Source of the DNA: Pelosinus propionicus DSM 13327 | GTDB lineage: Bacteria > Bacillota > Negativicutes > DSM-13327 | DNA length: 64,000 nucleotides | NCBI RefSeq assembly: GCF_900114615.1 | Contig: NZ_FOTS01000019.1 | Location: forward strand, 27,535 to 91,534 | Direction of reading: 5' to 3' | In this document: in pieces, positions 17,356-26,268 of the stretch | Position numbering within the stretch: the stretch's first letter is position 1 | Layout of the letters: each line of letters starts with the position of its first letter | Made by a program: the position numbers and the translations under genes | Notes under the pieces: model-generated | Told to the model about the DNA's origin: nothing | Databases searched by the model: none | The model's input: only the letters and a program-made list of their open reading frames with translations

Positions 17356-19011
17356 TCATGGCTTGGTAATCTCTTTTATGATTTCATAAAAGAGAGGTGC
17401 AGCAATATCACTACCAGACATTCCTTCCTCAACGAAAACTACTACCGCATATTGAGGGATTTTTATAGGTGCGTACCCTGCAAACCAAGCATGGTTGATG
17501 CTTTGCCCATTTGAGTTTTTTCGCCCGGTTTCGGCGGATCCAGTTTTGCCCGCCGATCCTATTCCTTCAACATAAGCCGCTTGACCAGTACCATAGCGAG
17601 TGACACCCATCATCATATCCTGAATTTGCAAAGCTGTTTTTGAAGACAAGACTCGAATACCTGGGGGCGTATCGTATGTTTTTATAACTATACCATCAGC
17701 ATTTGTCAGTTTACTAATGACATAAGGCGCTACTTTTATACCATCATTCGCAATGGTAGCTACTAAGGACGCGATCTGTAGAGGCGTTGCCTCTAGTGTA
17801 CCTTGTCCAATAGCTAAATTAGCAAGTTCACCGGAATAAAGGTTATCAGATGGTGGCAAATACCCTTCTGCCTCATCGTTAAAATCTCCACTCGTCTTAT
17901 GACCAAAGCCAAATTTTTGTGCATAAGAAAGTAAGGATTCTGCACCTATTTTTAAGCCCACTTCAATAAAAATAGGATTACTCGAATAGGCTAATGCTTC
18001 CTTAAACGTTATCTGCCCCCGGCCCCCCTTATCGTAATCCCATCCATTAAAGCGTAGATGATCAACTTCAATATACCCTGGATCAAAAAATAAATCATCT
18101 GGCTGTATATTCTCTTTTTCTAATGCTGCAGCAGCTGTTACTAACTTAAATACAGACCCAGGCTGATAGGGGGATATCGCTCGATTTAGCAAAGGTGCAC
18201 TACTTTGATTTAAATACTCCTCAAGATGATTGGCATTGAAATTAGGTCTTGAAGCCATGGCCAATATTTCGCCAGTAGTAGGACGCAATACTACTACTGC
18301 TCCCTTAACACCATGCTTATCTACTATATTCTCTATTGTTTTTTGAATTTGTTTATCTATAGTTAATACCACATTACTTGGACCTGAGTGGGTGGATAAA
18401 CGTAATCGTTTATAGCCAAGTCCTGGAATAATTTGTTGTCCAGCATCTACTAACGCAACTGCATATTCTGGTTGATTGCCTCTTAAAATATCATCATACA
18501 TTCCTTCAATACCACTAACTCCCTGATTATCAGCAAGATTAATATAGCCTTTAACATGTGCAGCCATTGGATTTCCATATCTAATCTTTTCAGACACTAC
18601 CACAACACCTGGAATTAATGCCCTGTTAATTTGTTCTCCCATAGCTGCATCAATTTTACTTTTTATTTTAAATGGTCGATGATTTTCTGTAATTTGTGAT
18701 AAGAGATTCGATACTGAGATTCCTGTTAATTCAGACAATTGTTCAGCAACCATTTCTACATTTTGAATTTGTCCGGGAAAAATAGCAATCTTATAGTGCT
18801 GCGCCGTATTTGTTAATGGTAATCCATTCCGATCTACAATTTCTCCTCGGGCAACCTCAATAGGTACTTCCTGAACACGCATACTCAAACTCTGCAGTAC
18901 GAAGTTATCATTTTCTATAACTTGCAAATAAAACAAACGTATAATCAATAAACTACCAAAAAGCAAAAAGAAACTTAACAATTTATAAATACGTAAAATT
19001 TGCAATGCCAT
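17356..19011 (-). CDS. Class B penicillin-binding protein (SpoVD/PBP2-like transpeptidase)
   Basis: 551 residues: an N-terminal membrane anchor (about 10-28), a PBP dimerisation/pedestal domain (about 50-215) and a transpeptidase domain with SVFK (near 285, catalytic Ser), SSN (near 343) and KTGSAE (near 489). It crosslinks peptidoglycan outside the membrane. There is no PASTA domain. Whether it acts in elongation or in sporulation (SpoVD-like) cannot be decided from sequence. It lies downstream of the mltG-trmR-trhP group, in a place where Bacillus has other genes. Confidence 0.9.
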   Translation of the reverse strand: MALQILRIYKLLSFFLLFGSLLIIRLFYLQVIENDNFVLQSLSMRVQEVPIEVARGEIVDRNGLPLTNTAQHYKIAIFPGQIQNVEMVAEQLSELTGISVSNLLSQITENHRPFKIKSKIDAAMGEQINRALIPGVVVVSEKIRYGNPMAAHVKGYINLADNQGVSGIEGMYDDILRGNQPEYAVALVDAGQQIIPGLGYKRLRLSTHSGPSNVVLTIDKQIQKTIENIVDKHGVKGAVVVLRPTTGEILAMASRPNFNANHLEEYLNQSSAPLLNRAISPYQPGSVFKLVTAAAALEKENIQPDDLFFDPGYIEVDHLRFNGWDYDKGGRGQITFKEALAYSSNPIFIEVGLKIGAESLLSYAQKFGFGHKTSGDFNDEAEGYLPPSDNLYSGELANLAIGQGTLEATPLQIASLVATIANDGIKVAPYVISKLTNADGIVIKTYDTPPGIRVLSSKTALQIQDMMMGVTRYGTGQAAYVEGIGSAGKTGSAETGRKNSNGQSINHAWFAGYAPIKIPQYAVVVFVEEGMSGSDIAAPLFYEIIKEITKP

Positions 19012-19064
19012 ACGATCACCTCAATGATAGTATGGCATTGCTTAGCAAAATTATTATTATTAAT

Positions 19065-19265
19065 CTATACATAATCAAAATCAATCGGAAGATTTGCTAA
19101 AATCTCCTGCACCTCTTTACAGGTATCAGGTGTAACGCGAATTCGCAATACTCCTGTCGAATCCTTTACGGTGGTCACTACCCCAAAATATTCATATCCT
19201 TCCATAATTCGATTTAGATAATTAATATGTTTTACATCAAGACGAATTAAAATTTCCTCACACAT
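19065..19265 (-). CDS. DUF4911 protein
   Basis: 66-residue protein with the DUF4911 pattern: ILIRLDVKHINYLNRIMEGYEY, then a short beta segment and TPDTCKEVQEILANLP. It looks like a small alpha/beta (ferredoxin-like) fold. Function is unknown. The family typically follows a U32 peptidase-like gene, as here. ATG 19265 is chosen; GTG 19280 is an alternative. It overlaps the trhP stop by a few bases. Confidence 0.75.
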   Translation of the reverse strand: MCEEILIRLDVKHINYLNRIMEGYEYFGVVTTVKDSTGVLRIRVTPDTCKEVQEILANLPIDFDYV

Positions 19266-20487
19266 TCTTTGGTACCTCACGTCGTAACATAGCGTATTCT
19301 GCTACTTCTTGGCGCATTCGCATCTTAAAAACTTGTTGAGGGTGAGGCGCAGCACCAATACAATTATTATCTAAATCAAACATCTCAGTTATTACCTGAG
19401 TGAAATTAGGTTTTCCCGGCTGCATAATTTCTATTTCCTGCCCCACTTTGATATTGTTACGTTGTTCAATTGTAGCCATTTTGGTTATTGGGTCATAACT
19501 TTTGACTAAACCAATAAAATCAAAGGTTTGTTCATAAGACGAAGATCCATAGATTTGATCATTTTGAGTTGTCTTGTTGAAATAAAATCCACTAGTATAA
19601 GCACGGTGAGAAATCTTTTGTAACTCTTCAAGCCATTCATCTTTAACACTATAGTGTTCAGGATTGTTTACATAGGCATCAATAGCCTCTCTATAGACTT
19701 TAATTACAGTAGCAGCATAGTGTACACTTTTCATACGACCTTCTACCTTGAGGCTATTTAGTCCACTATTGATTAATTCAGGAATATGAGGGAGTAAGCA
19801 TAGGTCTTTTGAGTTAAAGATATAGGTCCCTCGTTCATCTTCTATAACAGGATAATACTCTCCTGGACGTTTTTCTTCCACTAAATTAAATTTCCAACGA
19901 CAGGGTTGGGCGCATTGGCCTCGATTTGCATCACGATCTGTAAAATAATTACTCATCAAACAACGTCCAGAATATGAAATACACATAGCTCCATGAACAA
20001 ACGCTTCTAATTCAATCTTAACTTTATCTCGAATGATAGTAATATCTTCCAAAGATAATTCTCTAGCTAATACCACCCGACTAACTCCTAATTCCTGCCA
20101 AAATAGAACAGATGACCAATTAGTATTATTTGCTTGAGTACTGATATGTATGGGCAGATTAGGTGCAACTTCTTTGATAATACGGTATACTCCTAAATCT
20201 GCGATTATAACCGCGTCAACATTACAATCTGATAAAAATCGGATATAATCGGGCAAAGCTGGTAGATCTTCATTATGAGGAAATATATTTACCGTTACAT
20301 AAGCTTTCTTTTGCAGACTATGAGCAAATTCAACTCCTTCTTTAAGTTCTTCTTCTGTAAAATTGCCACTAAAAGCTCGTAATCCAAAAGACTTTCCTGC
20401 CAAAAAAACTGCATCTGCACCATACAAAAGAGCCATTTTAAGTTTCTCGAGATTACCTGCTGGTGCTAAAAGTTCGATCTTTTTCAC
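19258..20487 (-). CDS. trhP: U32-family tRNA hydroxylation protein (TrhP-like)
   Basis: 409 residues of the U32 'peptidase' family, with ELLAPAGNLEKLKMALLYGADAVF at the N-terminus and the Cys-bearing HGAMCISYSGRCLMSNYFTDRDANRGQCAQPCRW signature near residues 165-200. Cys in this signature ligate an Fe-S cluster in studied relatives. TrhP makes 5-hydroxyuridine at tRNA wobble position 34 from prephenate. The adjacent TrmR homologue, which methylates ho5U34, supports this role over true peptidase activity. Bacillus has two such genes (TrhP1/P2) in the same place; only one is present here. The start is GTG, overlapping the trmR stop. Confidence 0.85.
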   Translation of the reverse strand: MKKIELLAPAGNLEKLKMALLYGADAVFLAGKSFGLRAFSGNFTEEELKEGVEFAHSLQKKAYVTVNIFPHNEDLPALPDYIRFLSDCNVDAVIIADLGVYRIIKEVAPNLPIHISTQANNTNWSSVLFWQELGVSRVVLARELSLEDITIIRDKVKIELEAFVHGAMCISYSGRCLMSNYFTDRDANRGQCAQPCRWKFNLVEEKRPGEYYPVIEDERGTYIFNSKDLCLLPHIPELINSGLNSLKVEGRMKSVHYAATVIKVYREAIDAYVNNPEHYSVKDEWLEELQKISHRAYTSGFYFNKTTQNDQIYGSSSYEQTFDFIGLVKSYDPITKMATIEQRNNIKVGQEIEIMQPGKPNFTQVITEMFDLDNNCIGAAPHPQQVFKMRMRQEVAEYAMLRREVPKNV

Positions 20488-21083
20488 TTTTTGTTCGCTC
20501 CTTGATAATAAGAAATAGCTACTCCGTCACCCTCAAAATGAAGCGTAGTAGAAAATCTCGGATCTGTATTTACAAATTGTAAATATTCTTTTAGACGCTT
20601 AACAATTGTTTTATAACGCCGTAGTGGAGGATCATCGCTCAGAACCATCCCTCGAAACAGCACATTATCTGCTATCACAACGGCACCAATAGCAAGTTTA
20701 TCTATAATTTTGCACAAATAATCAAGATACTGTGCTTTAGCTGCATCAATAAATACCATATCAAATGTTCCCTCAAGCTGTAATAAAATTGTGCTTGCGT
20801 CTCCATCTAGAAGTTGAATCTGTTCGCTCTTACCAGCTCTAGCAATATAATCATAGGCAATATCAATACGAGCAGCATCTTGCTCTATTGTAATAATTTT
20901 GCTATCTAAAGGCATATAATGAGCCATAAGCAAAGCAGAATAACCAATTGCAGTACCTATTTCTAAAATTGATTTTGGTTTATTCTGTTTTACGATCTCA
21001 ATTAATCTGTTACTGCTTTTCTTATTAATAATTGGCACATTATATTCGGCAGCATAATCTTCAATTTCTTTAAATAAGTTCAA
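20484..21083 (-). CDS. trmR: tRNA 5-hydroxyuridine methyltransferase TrmR (YrrM family)
   Basis: O-methyltransferase of 199 residues: SAM loop EIGTAIGYSALLMA near residues 46-59, acidic loop end TIEQD, metal/substrate segment FDMVFIDAAKAQYLDYL near 116-132, and DNVLFRG. Bacillus TrmR (YrrM) methylates ho5U34 to mo5U34. The mltG-trmR-trhP order is as in Bacillus yrrLMNO. The frame extends into mltG up to 21218, but TTG at 21083 with AGGAG seven bases before it gives the family's N-terminus. Confidence 0.88.
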   Translation of the reverse strand: MNLFKEIEDYAAEYNVPIINKKSSNRLIEIVKQNKPKSILEIGTAIGYSALLMAHYMPLDSKIITIEQDAARIDIAYDYIARAGKSEQIQLLDGDASTILLQLEGTFDMVFIDAAKAQYLDYLCKIIDKLAIGAVVIADNVLFRGMVLSDDPPLRRYKTIVKRLKEYLQFVNTDPRFSTTLHFEGDGVAISYYQGANKK

Positions 21084-21096
21084 TGTATCACTCCTA

Positions 21097-22101
21097 TTAT
21101 TTACGAACCTCTTCAATTGCCGCAAGATGCTCGTCATATGTTTTACTAAAATGATGTGCACCTTCTTGATCAGCCACAAAATATACAAATTGTGTTTCTT
21201 TAGGATATAAAACAGCATTAATAGCTGCTATTCCAGGATTTGCAATAGGTCCGGGAGGTAAACCCATATGTTGGTAGGTATTATAAGATGATGGAATTTC
21301 AGTATCTTGTACTGATAGCTCTGCTTTAGGATAACCTAAAATATATTGAATCGTAGCACAAGACTGCAAAGGCATTCCTAATTTTAAACGATTTATAAAT
21401 ACTCCAGCGATAATTGGACGATCAGCTTCTATTTGCGCTTCTTTTTCCACTAAAGAGGCTAATATAATAACATCCTTGATTGAAAAGCCCATTTGCTTTG
21501 CCCTTGACCGCATACTCTCATTAAATTCTTTATCAAATTGAGATATCATCATGCTAAGCAACTGTTCCTCAGTAGTTCCTTTATTAATTTGATACGTATC
21601 AGGGAAAATAAAACCTTCAGCCTTATATACTACATTAGGATTCTGATTAGCCATATAAGTAAAGGGAGTTGCTCTTTGTGCCAACTGTTGAAATTTTTCA
21701 GCACTACCTAGTTGTTTTTCCTGTATTAGTTTAGCAATTTGTTCAACAGTATATCCCTCTGGTATGGTAATTTGTTGATATAACCTTTGCCCTTTTGCCA
21801 ACATGGCAACAATTTGCTGTACTGTCATGTCCTTAGTTAAAACGTATTCACCAGCCTGTAGGGAATTTGCTAAACCTTGAGATTTGGCAACAACATGAAA
21901 TACAAAAACACTTTTTATAGCACCTTGCTCTTTTAAAAGCTCCCCAATCTCATTAGCTGCCATTCCAGGTTTAACAGAAATGACAAATGTTTCTCCTGCA
22001 GGCGAAGTAACAGGTTGTGTTAACTTATATATAATACTTCCCAAACATAGACAAATTAACACCAATACAATATGCCATTTAAACTGCTTCAATCTATACA
22101 T
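21097..22101 (-). CDS. mltG: Endolytic transglycosylase MltG
   Basis: 334 residues: one N-terminal membrane helix (about 9-26), a LysM-like subdomain, then the YceG catalytic domain with LASLVEKEAQIEADRP (catalytic Glu) and the end motif PPGPIANPGIAAINAVLYP...YFVADQEGAHHFSKTYDEH. It cleaves nascent glycan strands and sets peptidoglycan strand length. It is the first gene of the unit that runs into trmR and trhP. Confidence 0.95.
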   Translation of the reverse strand: MYRLKQFKWHIVLVLICLCLGSIIYKLTQPVTSPAGETFVISVKPGMAANEIGELLKEQGAIKSVFVFHVVAKSQGLANSLQAGEYVLTKDMTVQQIVAMLAKGQRLYQQITIPEGYTVEQIAKLIQEKQLGSAEKFQQLAQRATPFTYMANQNPNVVYKAEGFIFPDTYQINKGTTEEQLLSMMISQFDKEFNESMRSRAKQMGFSIKDVIILASLVEKEAQIEADRPIIAGVFINRLKLGMPLQSCATIQYILGYPKAELSVQDTEIPSSYNTYQHMGLPPGPIANPGIAAINAVLYPKETQFVYFVADQEGAHHFSKTYDEHLAAIEEVRK

Positions 22102-22187
22102 GGGTACCTCACCTCTGTTTGCATCTTTATATATTTAACTGTTAATGCAATTACTCTAAAAGACTTCTTTATTATACACAAAAAGAC

Positions 22188-22216
22188 AAAAAAAGACTAG
22201 GCTTCCGCCAAGTCTT
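22188..22216 (-). terminator. Second terminator between DUF1292 and mltG
   Basis: Arms AAGACTTGGC/GCCTAGTCTT with one mismatch and a GGAA tetraloop (22193-22216), followed on the minus strand by seven T. An imperfect related hairpin (22219-22237) precedes it, giving tandem stems. Confidence 0.8.
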
Positions 22217-22258
22217 AGACTTAGGCAAAAGCCTTAGCTTTCAACCATTATATCAACT

Positions 22259-22290
22259 GAAAAAAGATGAAGCCTATTCGGCTTCATCTT
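22259..22290 (-). terminator. Terminator overlapping the DUF1292 stop codon
   Basis: Perfect 11-base arms AAGATGAAGCC/GGCTTCATCTT (22264-22274/22280-22290) followed by TTTTTT. The loop contains the stop codon, so the last codons of the gene form half the stem. Confidence 0.85.
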
Positions 22291-22615
22291 CTACCATTAG
22301 TTCTTCATAAGCTTTACGAACTTCTTCAAACTCTTCATCGGTAGGATCGACATATATTTCCTCGCCATTTTCATCAGTATCAATGCGCGCAATATATACA
22401 TCAACTTCATCTTCAGAACAACCGCATCCAGCGTTACATCCGCAATCTTCTTCCTCTTCGCCATCTTCAATAGGAATCAAAATCGCATACTGCTTATCAC
22501 CAACTGGAACAATCATTTCCTCACGATAATAATATTCATTACCCTCTTCATCAGTCATAACGACTACGAGCTCTTCATCCAATTCTTCGAGGTCATCTTT
22601 TTCAATATCAGCCAT
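22274..22615 (-). CDS. DUF1292 protein with a Cys-rich insert
   Basis: 113 residues, extremely acidic, of the DUF1292 (YrzB-like) family: VVVMTDEEGNEYYYREEMIVPVGDKQYAIL is the conserved beta-rich half. It is followed by an insert EDCGCNAGCGCSEDE with four closely spaced Cys (CxCxxxCxC) and a helical acidic tail. Function is unknown; the gene is linked to ireB and ruvX in most Firmicutes, as here. The Cys cluster could bind metal; that is inference. Confidence 0.85.
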   Translation of the reverse strand: MADIEKDDLEELDEELVVVMTDEEGNEYYYREEMIVPVGDKQYAILIPIEDGEEEEDCGCNAGCGCSEDEVDVYIARIDTDENGEEIYVDPTDEEFEEVRKAYEELMVEDEAE

Positions 22616-22684
22616 TCATTTCACCTCTTCCTTTTAATGTACATGTAATTTTATCTTAGAAAAGTTATCCTGTCAAGGAAGTTA

Positions 22685-23101
22685 TTAACAAGACAGGCTA
22701 TCTAGATACCCCTGTAAAATAAATACTGCCGCCATCTTATCAATCACTTTTTTACGCTTTGCGCGACTTACATCTGCAGCAATAAGTGCCTTTTGCGCCC
22801 CTACAGTAGATAAACGCTCATCCCATAAAACAACTTTTATTGTAGGAAATGTTTCAGCTACCTGATTCGCAAATGTTTGCATTAATTCACCTCTAGGGCC
22901 AATGGACCCATTCATATTTTTAGGCAAACCAATAAGAATTGTCCCGACCTCAAGCTCAGTAATAATTTCATCTAAACGACTAAGATCTCTTTCTAAAGAG
23001 GTACGGCGAATCACCTCAATCCCCTGTGCTGTTAATAATAACAGGTCACTTGCTGCCACACCAATTGTTTTATCACCAACATCAAGAGCTAGTATGCGCA
23101 T
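22685..23101 (-). CDS. ruvX: YqgF/RuvX RNase H-fold nuclease
   Basis: 138 residues with the YqgF RNase H-like fold: [19 protein letters not shown] at the N-terminus (first Asp of the active site), [14 protein letters not shown], and [15 protein letters not shown]. Members are called putative Holliday-junction resolvase, but in E. coli YqgF processes pre-16S rRNA 5' ends. Which role applies here is undecided. It is co-transcribed with ireB and DUF1292. Confidence 0.94.
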   Translation of the reverse strand: MRILALDVGDKTIGVAASDLLLLTAQGIEVIRRTSLERDLSRLDEIITELEVGTILIGLPKNMNGSIGPRGELMQTFANQVAETFPTIKVVLWDERLSTVGAQKALIAADVSRAKRKKVIDKMAAVFILQGYLDSLSC

Positions 23102-23126
23102 TTATCCTCCCACTATACCAAACATA

Positions 23127-23381
23127 TTATTTATCTTTGAGATATGCTCTTACCAACTCTTCGAGAAGCTCATCCCGTTCTAATTTTCGTATTAACCCAC
23201 GAGCATTATTATAGCTGGTAATGTATGTAGGATCTCCAGATAGTAGATACCCGACTAATTGATTAATTGGATTATATCCTTTGGTAATTAATGACTGATA
23301 TACAGCATTAATTACCATGGCTGCATTATTTTCTTCATTATCCACACGAAACATCATAGTATCTTCTGATATATTAGGCAT
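23127..23381 (-). CDS. ireB: IreB family regulatory phosphoprotein (DUF965)
   Basis: 84 residues with the family pattern: [10 protein letters not shown] at the N-terminus, [36 protein letters not shown] core and [13 protein letters not shown] at the end. In Enterococcus IreB is phosphorylated by the PASTA kinase IreK and regulates cephalosporin resistance. The alaS-ireB-ruvX-DUF1292 order is standard in Firmicutes. ATG follows GAGGAGG. Confidence 0.93.
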   Translation of the reverse strand: MPNISEDTMMFRVDNEENNAAMVINAVYQSLITKGYNPINQLVGYLLSGDPTYITSYNNARGLIRKLERDELLEELVRAYLKDK

Positions 23382-23521
23382 TGAGCATCCTCCTCTCTTA
23401 TATTATCTCCGCCTCTAACCATTATATTCTACCTTGACTAGTTATTTCCTCTAGAAAAATAAAAATACTTATCTTTCTAAACTTCGCAAAAAAATGCTTT
23501 ATATTTATTTTTTCAAAAAGT

Positions 23522-23562
23522 AAAGTGTACTTAGAGTGTAAAACTCCCTCTAAGTACACTTT
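23522..23562 (-). terminator. Terminator of alaS
   Basis: Perfect 15-base arms (23522-23536 and 23548-23562) with an 11-base loop, followed on the minus strand by ACTTTTTG. It directly follows the alaS stop codon. Confidence 0.85.
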
Positions 23563-23566
23563 CGAG

Positions 23567-26185
23567 TTATTTAACTTGTTTTTTAATAACTTCTAAAGCA
23601 AACTGCAACGCATCCGAAATCTTATCTGGTTGTTTACCACCTGCTTGGGCCATATCAGGACGGCCGCCGCCGCCACCGCCAGTAATTTTAGAAACTTCTT
23701 TTACAATATTACCAGCATGAATACCTTTATTAATTGCTTCTTTCGTCGCCATAGCAACAAAATTCACTTTATCAGTATGAATAGATCCAAGAGTTACAAC
23801 ACCACATTTTAAGTGATCACGCACCATATCAGCAACCGTGCGCAACCCCTCTATATCACTGATACTTACCTGGCCAACAACAACTTGTACACCATTAACC
23901 TCTTGCACTTTCGATAATAAATCCATTACTTCACTATGCGCTAATTTACTAGTAAGAGCAGCTAATTCATTTTCTAATTCTTTAACGCGATTCATAACAC
24001 TGTCTACTTTTACAATAAGTTCTTCAGGACGTGATTTCAATTTTAACGCTGTGCTTAATAACACTTGATCTCGTTCATTAATGTACTCAATAGCCCCGCT
24101 ACCTGTTACTGCTTCAATCCTTCGTATGCCTGAACCAATTCCCGCTTCACTAACAATCTTAAACATGCATATTTCAGACGTATTCATAACATGACTGCCA
24201 CCACATAATTCCTTACTAATACTGCCAACAGAAACAACTCTAACTGTTTCACCATATTTTTCACCAAATAATGCTACTGCACCCATTTCCTTGGCTTTAT
24301 CCTGTTTAGTTTCTACGATAGTAACAGAAATATTTTCTAAAATTGCATGATTTACTAATTTCTCTATTTCTAGGAGTTGTTCTGAAGTTACTTGAGAAAA
24401 GTGTGAAAAATCAAAACGTAATCTTTCGGAGCTGACTAGAGACCCTGATTGATTTACATGGGTACCTAATACCTGTTTTAAAGCTGCATGCAACAAATGA
24501 GTAGCAGTATGATTACGAGCAATTTTACGACGTCTGTTTTCATCAACTTTAAGTTTGACAACATCTCCGACTCTAAATAAACCTTCAGTAACATTTCCAA
24601 TATGATAGGTTGTACCATTTACTAATTTTTTAGTAGACGTAATTTTCATCTTTCCTAAAGGTCCTTCAAGAAAACCAGTATCACCAACTTGTCCACCGCC
24701 TTCAGCATGAAAAGAAGTTACATCTAGAATAAATGCTACATCTTCACCATCATGAACTTCATCAGCCAGAATACCATTTTTCCAAGCAAGTATAATGTTT
24801 CCTTTTTCAGCGTGTTCATCAACAATAAGCTTTTCTGTTTCCAGATGAGATAAATCTGGAATAATCAACTGGTTTTCATGGTCTTGGCGAGCAGAGCGTG
24901 CTCGCTCACGCTGTTCTTTCATTGCAGAATCAAAGTTTTGTTTATCTAACTGCATATCATGTTCTTCTAATATTTCTAAAGTCAGCTCCCAAGGAAAACC
25001 AAATGTATCGTACAATTTGAATGCAGTAGCACCATCAAGTACAGAAATATTTGATCCCTTTAACTTTTGAATATGTCCATTCAATAATTCCATGCCTTGT
25101 ACTAATGTTGTTTGAAATCGTTCTTCTTCTAACTGAATCACTTTTTTGATATAGGATTGCTTTTCTACTAAATCGGGATATGCTTCAGCAAAAATGGTAT
25201 TGACGATATCAACCATCGGAACCAAGAATATCTTTTCAATTCCCAATAAACGGGCATGGCGAACAGCTCTACGCAAAATACGACGCAGTACATATCCTCT
25301 ACCTTCATTTGAAGGCAATATACCATCACCAATCATTACTGTCATGCTACGAATATGATCGGCAATTACTTTTAATGAAATATCGGTCTTATTATTAAAG
25401 CCATATTGAACATTTGCAACTTTTGCTGCATGTTCAATGAGCGGAAACAATAAATCTGTTTCAAAATTTGATCTTTTATTCTGTAAGACAGAAGCAATAC
25501 GTTCAAGTCCTGCCCCTGTATCAATATTTTTCTTTGCTAAAGGAGTATAATTACCAGCCTCATCACGGTCATATTGTGTAAATACCAAATTCCAGATTTC
25601 TAGAAAGCGATCACAATCACAACCTACTGCACAATCTGGTTTATTACAGCCTCTTTCTTCACCTAAATCAAAATAAATTTCTGAGCATGGTCCGCATGGT
25701 CCAGGACCGATCTCCCAAAAATTATCTGCCATTCTAATGATTCGATCGGCCGGTATATGTATATCGTTCTGCCATATGGCAAATGCTTCATCATCTTCAG
25801 TATGAATCGTTATCCACAACTTATCTTTAGGCATTTCTAAATGCTCAGTAATAAATTCCCAAGCCCAAGCAATTGCTTCTTTTTTAAAATAATCACCAAA
25901 AGAAAAGTTACCTAGCATCTCAAAAAAAGTATGATGGCGAGCAGTACGTCCAACATTTTCGATATCACCTGTACGCACACATTTCTGACTCGTGCTAATA
26001 CGTGGATGGGGCGGATTCATTTTACCAGTAAAAAAAGGCTTAAATGGTGCCATTCCTGCACCAACTAATAATAATGTGGGATCATTTTCAGGAATTAATG
26101 GATAGCTTTGTAAAATCAAATGATCTTTACTTTTGAAAAAATCTAAGAATTTCTTACGTAGTTCATTTCCACTTATATAATTCAA
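23567..26185 (-). CDS. alaS: Alanyl-tRNA synthetase
   Basis: 872 residues, full length. Class II catalytic core at the N-terminus (ARHHTFFEMLGNFSFGDYFKKEA, motif 2 region), editing domain with the zinc/editing motifs HTATHLLHAAL and CGGSHVMNTSEI, and a C-terminal DHHA1 domain with GGGGGGRPDMAQAGG. It has the four-Cys insert GCNKPDCAVGCDCDRF. The start TTG at 26185 is nine bases from GGAGG. A consensus sigma-A promoter lies just upstream. There is no room for a T-box leader. Confidence 0.97.
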   Translation of the reverse strand: MNYISGNELRKKFLDFFKSKDHLILQSYPLIPENDPTLLLVGAGMAPFKPFFTGKMNPPHPRISTSQKCVRTGDIENVGRTARHHTFFEMLGNFSFGDYFKKEAIAWAWEFITEHLEMPKDKLWITIHTEDDEAFAIWQNDIHIPADRIIRMADNFWEIGPGPCGPCSEIYFDLGEERGCNKPDCAVGCDCDRFLEIWNLVFTQYDRDEAGNYTPLAKKNIDTGAGLERIASVLQNKRSNFETDLLFPLIEHAAKVANVQYGFNNKTDISLKVIADHIRSMTVMIGDGILPSNEGRGYVLRRILRRAVRHARLLGIEKIFLVPMVDIVNTIFAEAYPDLVEKQSYIKKVIQLEEERFQTTLVQGMELLNGHIQKLKGSNISVLDGATAFKLYDTFGFPWELTLEILEEHDMQLDKQNFDSAMKEQRERARSARQDHENQLIIPDLSHLETEKLIVDEHAEKGNIILAWKNGILADEVHDGEDVAFILDVTSFHAEGGGQVGDTGFLEGPLGKMKITSTKKLVNGTTYHIGNVTEGLFRVGDVVKLKVDENRRRKIARNHTATHLLHAALKQVLGTHVNQSGSLVSSERLRFDFSHFSQVTSEQLLEIEKLVNHAILENISVTIVETKQDKAKEMGAVALFGEKYGETVRVVSVGSISKELCGGSHVMNTSEICMFKIVSEAGIGSGIRRIEAVTGSGAIEYINERDQVLLSTALKLKSRPEELIVKVDSVMNRVKELENELAALTSKLAHSEVMDLLSKVQEVNGVQVVVGQVSISDIEGLRTVADMVRDHLKCGVVTLGSIHTDKVNFVAMATKEAINKGIHAGNIVKEVSKITGGGGGGRPDMAQAGGKQPDKISDALQFALEVIKKQVK

Positions 26186-26227
26186 GTTTCTCAACCTCCA
26201 GATAAGTTAGGCATACTCTCGTTCGAC

Positions 26228-26256
26228 ATTATACATAAATTATTGCATAATGTCAA
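26228..26256 (-). promoter_or_regulatory. Consensus sigma-A promoter of alaS
   Basis: Perfect TTGACA (26251-26256) and TATAAT (26228-26233) separated by 17 bases, giving a leader of about 35 bases before the alaS start. Confidence 0.9.
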
Positions 26257-26268
26257 TTAATGGCTACC

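Noticed and set aside
26186..26268. Possible T-box leader for alaS
   Set aside because: The gap is under 90 bases and contains a consensus promoter directly before the gene; no specifier or T-box sequence fits.
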